Shown here: positions 56,047 through 64,000 of the stretch, piece after piece
Position numbering within the stretch: position 1 is the stretch's first letter
Layout: each line of letters begins with the position of its first letter
Assembly: GCA_947095535.1 (NCBI GenBank)
Contig: OX352772.1
Span: forward strand, 94,259,346-94,323,345
DNA: 64,000 nt
Source: Poecilobothrus nobilitatus
Lineage: Eukaryota > Arthropoda > Insecta > Diptera > Dolichopodidae
Direction of reading: 5' to 3'
Made by a program: the position numbers and the translations under genes
Notes under the pieces: model-generated
Told to the model about the DNA's origin: nothing
What the model saw: the letters and a program-made list of their open reading frames with translations, nothing else
Database searches by the model: none

Positions 56047-58873
56047 ATGGATACATATGATGATGTTGCCGTTGTAGAGCATTTAAACAAAAATTACTAT
56101 ACAGAGCTAGGCAACCTTGTTATCAAATCTAATTATAATAAAAATTTTAAAATATTATATTTAAATATTCGAAGCTTAAGAAATAAATTAGAGGATTTAG
56201 AGGTTCTTATTAAATCTTTCGAATTGGATATTCACGTAATTGTTCTAACAGAAACGTGGTTAATAGAATCAGAAAATATATTTTTCAATTTAGCCGGTTA
56301 TACAGCTTATTTCTCTAATCGTTCAAAGCCTTATGATGGAGTAGGTATCTACGTCAAACAAAATATTAGTAGTACTCTGATTTTAAAAGAAGAATTTCAA
56401 AACTCGAATATATTAATAGTAAAATTATTGAAAGAGAATTTCAATATTTTTGGTGTATATAAATCGCATAATACAAATTTTGATGATTTTATCCAATTTT
56501 TAGATGATCATACACTAAAAAATAAAAACTCGTTAATCTTGGGTGATTTTAATATTAACTTACTCAATACAGTCAGTGCGGAAGTAGAACGTTTCACAAA
56601 TACCTTACTCAGTAACGGATTTGTAATTTGCAACAGGTTAACTGAAAAATATGCTACAAGATTCGGAATGAATACCAAAACTATAATAGATCACGTCATA
56701 ACGGATTTAGTCAAGTATCGGTACTACTTACACATTGTGGACACAGATCTCTCAGACCATCAAATATTATTTGTCAGTATAGATAAATGGCCCAAATTAG
56801 AAAAGCATTCCAAAGTTAAAACTGTTGTAGATTATAACTCTATTGAAAGTGATGAAATTTGGAATAGAGTCGGTAGTTTACCTGACTTTGACAATTTAGT
56901 GAGCGCGTTAACTGATCTTATAATAAGAAATACAAAACAAACTCCTTTTAAAAATAAAAATAAACATGAATGGATGAATGATGAAATTGCGAGGGCTATG
57001 AGAATTAGGGATTCCTTTTATAAATTTAAAAAGAAATACCCAGAGGACGTCCATATAAAGGAACTCTTTCATTTCTACAAGATAAAGACCAAAAATTTAG
57101 TCAAACAAGCCAAACAAAAACTTTATCAAGAGGAACTAACACGAGATCCCTCCAATACTAAAAAATTTTGGAACTTGTGTAAAAAAATTATGTTTAGTAG
57201 AACCACTGATAGTATTGAAAGTAGTATTAAAACTCTGAAGATCGATGAGATCGATATTGACAATGAAAGGGAAATTGCTGAACATTTTAATAAATATTTT
57301 GTCAATGTTACAAAGGAAATTGAAGTTTCAAATGAAAGTATAGATTATAATTATCTGAATAACAACTACCAATTTAATATTCACTCTGCTTTTGAATTAA
57401 CACCAACTAAATTAGAGGAAGTCAATCAGGCCATTAGTAAACTAAAGTCGGCAGCAGCTACAGGCTTTGACCTTATTTAAGCTAAATTTATTAAAAGATT
57501 CTTCGAAAAACTTTGCCCTATTCTGGTCAATTTCATAAATACTTCTTTTGAAACTAAAATTTTCCCGCAAGCCCTAAAAACTTCAATTGTTACTCCTATA
57601 TTTAAAAGTGGAGATAAAAGAAACCCTTCAAACTATAGGCCGATTTCATTGTTGACTGCATTTTCAAAAATATTTGAAACTATAGTCAAAAAACGTTTAA
57701 ACTACTTTTTAAAAAACAATAATATCTTAAATTATGCTCAATATGGCTTTAAAAAAAATTCAAACACAACAGCTGCTTGTCTTGATTTGAATTATTTCAT
57801 TTCAAAAAGTATCGATGAAAAAAAATTTGTAGGCTGCGTGTTTCTAGATCTTCAAAAGGAAGAAATTAAATTTTGATATAAATCAAAGACTATTCTTTAA
57901 ATCGTATTTGAATAATAGAGTTCAAAGAGTAAAAATAAATTCTAGTTAAAGTGATCCAAAAGAAGTCATGAAAGGAGTACCGCAGGGATCAGGACTAGGT
58001 CCTGACCTTTTCAAAATATACATTAACGGGTTAGGGTCATTAGAATTAAAAGGAAAAATACAGTTTTATGCTGACGACGCTGTGATAAAGTATGCGGAAA
58101 ATAATGAAATTTCGTTAAAAACTGCAATCGAAAGCGACCTTATTTTAATTGGAGAATGGCTGCAAAAGCATCGTTTAAACCTAAATATAAAAAAAATAAA
58201 GATTATTGTGTTTAAAAACAAAACTCTTTTGAACACCAGCTTCTCCTATAAAAACACTCTAATCGAAGTTGTTAAATCTTTTAATTACCTTGGTCTCTTT
58301 ATAGACTCTAATTTAATATGGGATGTGCATATTGAACATATAACTAGGCAAATATGTTCTTATATCTTCATATTACATAGGTTACGTATGTACATTAATG
58401 ATAGTCATCTATATAATATATACTGTTCATATATTCTCTCCAATATTACATATCTAAATCCAATATGGAGCAGTACGTCATTATCCAATGTAAACAAAAT
58501 TGACGTTCTGCACAAAAAAGCTATCAAAACCATTCATAAATATCCTAGAAGATTTCCTACGAACTTACTATACACTCAACGGTACTTAAGCTTCATTAGC
58601 ATCTGCAAATATGAATTATATATAATAGCGTTTAAAATTGTTAATGACAAAATCAAGCATAATTTCATATTGAATAGGATGTTACACATCCATAATCACA
58701 ACACCAGAACTAAATCGAATTTTTACTTAAATTTATTTAGAACAAATAATCAAACTAAAAACTGTTTGTATAAGTGTTTGAAACCTTTCAATGAGTTACC
58801 AACTGAATTGAAGAATATTGATAATATAGTATTATTTAAACATAAAATTAGGGAACATATTAATTCTATATAA
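56047..58873 (+). pseudogene. LINE-C ORF2: APE endonuclease-reverse transcriptase
   Basis: 56047-57480 encodes a complete APE domain (YLNIRSLRNK, VIVLTETWL, LILGDFNINLL, DTDLSDHQILFV), a linker, and RT entry to AAATGFDLI, ended by TAA 57478-57480. Past the stop the frame continues with NPSNYRPISLLTAFSKIFE, QYGFKKNSNTTAACL and CVFLDLQK. A deletion and frameshifts follow at about 57855-57970. RT then resumes with GVPQGSGLGPDLFKIYINGL and YADD (58067-58078), and the C-terminal domain runs to TAA 58873. It is one stop and one deletion away from an uninterrupted ORF, so probably young. Confidence 0.9.
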
Positions 58874-59093
58874 ATAATTTTGTGAGTTTGTTTCTCAATT
58901 TTTTTTTTTTTACTATTTTCTTTTTTGTTGTCTATATCTTAGTTCAATATTTAAATTTGACGTTTATTTATTAAAAATTATGCGACCATACGGCTACGGC
59001 TAAGGTGTTTTAAATAAAATCTATAGATAAATTGTAAATATTATTATATTAGTCAAAAAAACAATTATTGTATTAATAAAAAAAAAAAAAAAA

Positions 59094-59910
59094 AAAGAAA
59101 TCCTATGCAAAGTATTTAGAAAAAGAAAACGCATAATTAATATTAAATTAGTAAATTTATGGCTAAAAAAAAAATAACATTAGAGTTATTTTTCCATGGA
59201 CTAGAAATAGAAACCTATAAATTAAATATAAATTAAATAAAAATCGATAATAATGATTTGATATTTACTCAATACACTTTAAATGATTTTAAAGAAATAG
59301 GTAATAGAGCTCTTAATAAATTAAAAATCGCGATCGTAAACCGAAAGTTATTGAAAAATTAATAGAAATAAATAGTATACTAGATAAGTATCATAATGAT
59401 CCTATTTTCAGGGGACATGTAGGACAAAAATGACTTTACGCAAAATTGTGATCAAAATTTTATTGGAAAAATATGACAAAAGATATAGCTAAATTTATTA
59501 AAAATTGTAAAAAATGTCGACTAAACAAAATAAAAATGAAACATAAAGAACCATTACAAATAACTGAAAGTCCTCAAAAACTTTTTGCCGTAGTAGTGAT
59601 TGATACAATTGGTCCATTACCAAAGACCATAACTAACATTCAATATGCAGAAATAATTATTTGTGACTTGACTAAATTTTTAATAACGGTACAAATTCCA
59701 ACCAAAAAACTAAAACAGTTGCAAAAGCTATTGTCGAGAATTGTGTTTTGACATTCGGACCTATGAAAAGTATCTTAACAGATAGGGGAACCGAATATAA
59801 AAATCAAATAATGAAAGAAATTAAATATTACAATGTTCAATATTGAACATAAATGTTCCACATCATATCACCATGAAACGTTAGGAACTATAGAAAGAAA
59901 TCATAGAGTT
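59094..59910 (+). pseudogene. GYP-1 integrase N-terminal and core (C-terminus deleted)
   Basis: A linker (59094-59230) precedes the zinc-binding HHCC module (YHNDPIFRGHVG, CKKC at about 59505). The DDE core starts with VVVIDTIGPLP and SILTDRGTEYK, and the Glu motif HHETLGTIERN sits in a shifted frame near 59870. Lesions: TGA at about 59431 within the HHCC module and a frameshift after YYNVQY (about 59843), both shared with body 2. The coding region breaks off at 59910, where LTR sequence starts. Confidence 0.8.
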
Positions 59911-60337
59911 CATAATGAATTTCTCTTTAAAATAAGAAATATATCGGTCCGACCTTTCGCTGAATGTGCATTATTAGCATTAATTATTAAATTAATATGA
60001 ATGTATTGACCCACCTAATAAAGATCAATTTGATATACATACAATGTTATATCTTAATACGTATGCAATGAACAGATTAATCATATAAAATCATTTCTTT
60101 GTTTAATGTCAATAACCAAAGAAATGCAATAATTGTGCTATGCTTTGATAAGTATATCACTTAACGATAAAAATGTAATTGATATCGATTACTCAAATAA
60201 TGGTAATCTATAGAATGTATTAATTATTAGTATTGTATTAAAGTAACTTTATAATAGTATTAGTAGCGTTAGTAATAACTAATAAGTTATAAATAGTTAA
60301 AGTAAGTAAAATAAAGAAACATTTAATATAGAAACAT
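59911..60337 (+). repeat. GYP middle LTR, trimmed at both ends
   Basis: Starts CATAATGAATTTCTCTTTAA, which is about 30 bp inside the intact LTR at 63806. It ends ...TATAGAAACAT, short of the terminal ~55-80 bp. TATA box at 60288-60296. Shared variants (GAATTTCTC, CGTATGCAATGAAC) make it closer to the third LTR than to the first. Confidence 0.8.
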
Positions 60338-60354
60338 ATACAATAACAATATAA

Positions 60355-60720
60355 TTTAAAAATAAATAAAAATAATACTATAAAAATTAAAGGTACTGCT
60401 CATAATTATATTGAGTCTTTGGGTACTGTATATACTTAAATTTATATGCAAAATTACGAATTAACATGTGAATTGCATGTTGTACCAGACAATTTTGATA
60501 TACCAGCTAGTATGCTTGGTAAAGATTTCATAAATACTTGGATTATGATGATATGAAAGTTTCATTAAAAATAAATCACAATATTTTAGAAATTTCAATT
60601 TATAGTGAACCCAATAAACAAACAATAGTACTACCAGCCCGTTCAGAGGTTTTAAGGCAATTTTACCTACCATCTGATAATTTCACAAAATTTAAAACTA
60701 AGAACTTTACCACTATCTGA
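60355..60720 (+). pseudogene. GYP-2 protease C-terminal remnant
   Basis: Matches 51934-52378 of body 1 but begins after the active-site loop. It keeps DNFDIPASMLGKDFI and SEPNKQTIVLPARSEVLRQF, with small deletions near 60510 and 60680. It has no leader, gag or catalytic Asp. Confidence 0.7.
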
Positions 60721-60889
60721 TTACGAAATAGTAAATTTAAAACAAAATTATAATAATAACTTTAAACGTACTAAAGAATTAAAAGAAATCATTACTAAAA
60801 ATTCAAATAAATTATACCTACCCAAATTATTCAAATTATGCGATGAGTATTCAAATATATTTCAGTTAGAATCAGACCCTACATAGTCT

Positions 60890-61880
60890 GTTAATAATTT
60901 CTATAAACAAAAATTAAGAATTATGGATGATAATCCAGTGTATACTAAAAACTATAGACAAGCTCATACGCAAACTGATGAAATAAATAGACAGGTTAAC
61001 AAATAATTAGAAAATAAACTGATTGAACCTAGTCAATTTAACTATAATAGTCCAATTATATTAGTACCGAAAAAGGAAATAAAAATAAATGGAGAATGTC
61101 TATTGATTTTAGGATGGTTAATAAAAAATTAATAGCAGATAAATTTCCACTTCCAAGAATACAAGATATTCTTGACAATTTAGATGGAACAAAATTTTTC
61201 TCAGTATTGGATTTATACTCTTGTTTTCATCAAGTACCATTAGATGAACAATCTAGAGATATAACTTCTTTTAGCACGCAATCAGGTAGTTATAGATGGA
61301 AAGTTCTTCCATTAGCACTTAACATCTCGCCAAATTAATTTTGCACTATGATGCCACTTTCTTTTGCAAGTGCAACACCGTTACAATGTTTTCTATATAT
61401 GGACGACATTAGTGTAACAAGGTGTTCAAGAAACCACCATTTAAAGAACTTAAAATCAGTTTTTATATATGTCAAAAATATAACCTGAAATTAAATCCTG
61501 AAAAGTGCAAATTTTTCAAATTTGAAGTTACATATTTAGGTCACAAATGTACCGATGGAGGTATATACCCAGAAGATTCTAAATATGAAGTAATTTCAAA
61601 GTATCCTACACCTAAAGATAAAGACGAAACTCGACATTTTGTGGCTTTTGCTAATATTATCGTAAATTCATACCTATTTTCGCAGGTACAGCAAAACCCT
61701 TAAACGCATTAACGAGAAAAAAAGCAGTTTTCATTTGGAGTGAAGTCTGCCAAAAATCATTTGAAAAACAAAACAATTCATTATTAAAAGCTCCTATATA
61801 ACACTATCCGGACTTTTCAAAAGAATTTACATTTGTCGTAGACGCATCCAAAGATGCAGTAGGCTGTTCAAATAGTGAAA
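60890..61880 (+). pseudogene. GYP-2 reverse transcriptase with truncated RNase H
   Basis: Parallel to 52615-53590. MSIDFRMVNKKLIADKFPLP, FFSVLDLYSCFHQV, YMDD at 61396-61407, and TYLGHKC are visible. The stop before LENKL, the frame change before IDFRM, the stop after ISPN and the RNase H truncation after DASKDAVGCS recur. It keeps a few more bases in the linker than body 1. Confidence 0.8.
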
Positions 61881-62219
61881 GTAGAAACTAGATCGACAAC
61901 CAATAATAATACAAATAACAAAAATGAAAATAAAAAATCTGATAATAAAATAAAATCTTCTGATGAAAATTGTAGTGAAAAGAAAATTATAAAAATTTAT
62001 AAATCATTGAGGAATTTGAACGTTCCCAAAATAAAAATAATAAGATATAATAAAGAAATCCTATGCAAAGTATTTAGAAAAAGAAAACGCATAATTAATA
62101 TTAAAATTAGTAAATTTATGGCTAAAAAGAAAATAACATTAGAGTTATTTTTCCACGGACTAGAAATAGAAACCTATAAATTAAATATAAATGAAATAAA
62201 ATCGATAATAATGATTTGA
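61875..62219 (+). pseudogene. GYP-2 RNase H-integrase linker
   Basis: 114-codon frame rich in Lys/Asn (NEKKIIKIYKSLRNL-like, KVFRKRKRIINIKISKF, ELFFHGLEIETYKLNINEI). The same sequence in body 1 is split at codon ~65 by LINE-C. It is likely a tether between RNase H and integrase. Confidence 0.6.
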
Positions 62220-62299
62220 TATTTACTCAATACACTTTAAATGATTTTAAAGAAATAGGTAATAGAGCTCTTAATAAATTAAAAATCGCGATCGTAAAT

Positions 62300-63353
62300 A
62301 AACCGAAAGTTATTGAAAAATTAATAGAAATAAATAGTATACTAGATAAGTATCATAATCATCCTATTTTCAGGGGACATGTCGGACAAAAATGACTTTA
62401 TGCAAAATTGAGATCAATATATTATTGGAAAAATATGACGAAAGATATAGCTAAATTTATTAAAAATTGTAAAAAATGTCGACTAAACAAAATAAAAATG
62501 AAACATAAAGAACCATTACAAATAACTGAAAGTCCTCAAAAACTTTTTGACGTAGTAGTGATTGATACAATTGGTCCATTACCAAAGACCATAAATAACA
62601 ATCAATATGCAGTAATAATTATTTGTGACTTGACTAAATTTTTAATAACGGTACAAATTCCAAACAAAAAAGCTAAAACAGTTGTAAAAGCTATTGTCGA
62701 GAATTGTGTTTTGACATTCGGACCTATGAAAAGTATCTTAACAGATAGGAGAACCGAATATAAAAATCAAATAATGAAAGAAATTAAATATTACAATGTT
62801 CAATATTGAACATAAATGTTCCACATCATATCACCATGAAACGTTAGGAACTATAGAAAGAAATCATAGAGTTCTTATTGAATACTTACGTTCGTACATA
62901 AATGAGAATAAAAACAATTGGGAAATACTTTACTTACTGTCATAATTCCACACCAAACGTGAGTTTTCAAGAAAAATATGCTTGAATTGCTTTCCGGTAA
63001 AACATCCGTAATACCAAAATTTATCTTAAACAGTAAAATTGAACCAATATAACTTTGACAATTACAGTAAAGAACTTAAATACAATTTACAAGCCATGCA
63101 TAAAAATACCCAATACTTACTAAAAAAAGCTAAAATAAACAACAAACGAATTCATGACAAAAATGCAAAAGATAATGATTTTAAAATAAATGATGAGTTG
63201 TTATTGAGAAAGCAAAATTCACATAAATTAGATGTATTGTATAATGGTCTATTTATTGTAACAAAAATAACTGATTCAAATATTACAATTAAAAGTTTAG
63301 AAAATAAAGAAGAAATCGTACATAAAAATAGATTAGTTAAATTCATAAATTAA
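62300..63353 (+). pseudogene. GYP-2 integrase, all three domains present but broken
   Basis: HHCC module (YHNHPIF, GHVGQK, stop, CKKC at 62470-62480); core motifs VVVIDTIGPLP, SILTDRRTEYK and HHETLGTIERNHRV; and a C-terminal domain in an open frame (63039-63353) ending EIVHKNRLVKFIN, equivalent to 2-241. TGA at about 62393, a frameshift near 62808 and stops near 62940-63030 inactivate it. The usual Gly after the second Asp motif is Arg here, while body 1 keeps Gly. Confidence 0.8.
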
Positions 63354-63805
63354 ACACCATTTAGCTATAAAATAATTAAGAAATAATTTCAATTAGTCAA
63401 ACTCTTATTATTACCTAATATAAATAATTTTACTTTACCTAGCTTAACAAAATGTATTATCCTATAAAAATAATTCTAAGTGACCTAGTTTAATAAAATT
63501 AATGAGTTGGCCAGCTCAGCAAAATTATATTATTAAATTTTTGTTTTTTTAAATTAAAATTAATTTTAGTTTTATATATCAATTTGTTTTATATCATAAC
63601 AATAATAAAAAAAAATGTAGGTAGTAAAGAATATTAAGATACATACAATACAATAAAAATTTTTTTTCCCCACGAGAATATCGTCTAATATTTCAAATAT
63701 AAAAATTTTTGAATTAAAAGAAAAGTGAAAAAAATAAACAAAAAAAAATTTTTTGAATAAACAAAAACCATATTTTTTTTTCTTTCCTTTTTTTTTCGGG
63801 AGAGA
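63354..63805 (+). other. GYP-2 3' untranslated region and polypurine tract
   Basis: Contains the conserved near-palindrome GAGTTGGCCAGCTCAGCAAA (63504-63523) and ends with CGGGAGAGA (63797-63805) before the LTR. No env. Confidence 0.7.
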
Positions 63806-64000
63806 TGTAATATAAAACACATGACTAAAGTAGAGCATAATGAATTTCTCTTTAAAATAAGAAATATATCGGTCATTAACCTTTCGCTGAATGTGCATTA
63901 TTAGCATTAATTATTAACTTAATATGAATGCATTGACCGACCTAATAAAGATCAATTTGATATACATACAATGTTATATCTTAATACGTATGCAATGAAC
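63806..64000 (+). repeat. GYP-2 3' LTR (cut by window edge)
   Basis: TGTAATATAAAACACATGAC... matches the 5' LTR from its first base and the middle LTR from 59911. Only the first 195 bp are in the window. Confidence 0.8.

Larger units (their letters stand above)
53737..59093 (+). mobile_element. LINE-C, nearly full-length non-LTR retrotransposon inserted in GYP-1
   Basis: 5.36 kb: 5' UTR (53737-54427), ORF1, spacer, ORF2, 3' UTR with AATAAA near 59013, and a poly-A tail (about 59078-59093). GYP-1 is interrupted after AATAAAGAA (53736) and resumes AAAGAAATCC (59094), so AAAGAA is a likely target-site duplication. The uninterrupted site is at about 62052-62060 in body 2. Motifs place it with CR1/jockey-like LINEs. 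Both ORFs are damaged. Confidence 0.85.
50926..64000 (+). mobile_element. GYP tandem provirus: LTR-body-LTR-body-LTR (Ty3/gypsy), with nested LINE-C
   Basis: 5' LTR 50926-51419; body 1 51420-53736 and 59097-59910, split by LINE-C (53737-59093); middle LTR 59911-60337; body 2 about 60355-63805; third LTR from 63806, running out of the window. Both bodies encode protease, RT and integrase remnants in the same order and share several inactivating changes. There is no env. Body 1 lacks the integrase C-terminus. Body 2 lacks PBS, leader, gag and the protease active site. Confidence 0.8.

Noticed and set aside
1..64000. Helitron Rep/helicase, transposase or host gene anywhere in the window
   Set aside because: No frame shows Rep, helicase, DDE transposase (other than retroelement integrase) or spliced host-gene signals that I could support.

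Overview
The window looks like transposon-rich, probably heterochromatic DNA from an insect, most likely a higher fly (Diptera). I see no host protein-coding gene, no rRNA and no functional tRNA gene. The fly assignment rests on three things: extreme AT richness, remnants of gypsy-class errantivirus sequence, and many copies of elements with (GTCC)n tracts, subterminal inverted repeats and a 3' hairpin. The last set resembles the dipteran mini-me/DINE-1 (Helentron-associated, HINE) elements.

Layout. 1-1263: 3' end of a Ty3/gypsy retrotransposon (family GYP) with its LTR. 1264-2310: errantivirus remnants (RNase H, env, LTR edge). 2320-4650: an interspersed repeat (REP-B) carrying a nested 1-kb repeat (REP-D). 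5036-6650: a HINE-like element (HEL-1) with about nine 147-bp internal repeats. 6655-9840: a minus-strand LINE (LINE-B) with a long ORF1 and a gutted ORF2. 10584-13450: LINE-A1. 13480-20735: three copies of a repeat with an embedded tRNA-like sequence, a second REP-D and a second HEL-1. 20837-24290: LINE-A2. 24295-26640: another REP-B. 26728-41683: HINE-like HEL-2 units, seven of them head to tail in plus orientation and interleaved with REP-C blocks and a third HEL-1. 41684-43330: tandem REP-C. 44182-47447: a satellite of 535-bp units, each with a tRNA-like Pol III promoter-type sequence on the minus strand. 47448-48470: an inverted HEL-2. 48985-50750: errantivirus and other gypsy fragments plus LINE-A3. 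50926-64000: two GYP bodies in head-to-tail arrangement (LTR-body-LTR-body-LTR), the first split by a nearly full-length LINE-C (53737-59093).

Nothing here reads as an intact autonomous element. Reverse transcriptases, integrases and endonucleases can be recognised, but all carry stops, frameshifts or deletions. The most informative structures are the tandem GYP provirus with shared inactivating lesions, the clean nested LINE-C insertion, the tRNA-bearing 535-bp satellite, and the HEL-2 array with a recent 3.7-kb duplication. All recognisable LTR-element pieces lie in plus orientation, so a piRNA-cluster role is a testable but unproven idea. Element names (GYP, HEL, LINE-A/B/C, REP, SAT535) are labels coined here, not database names.
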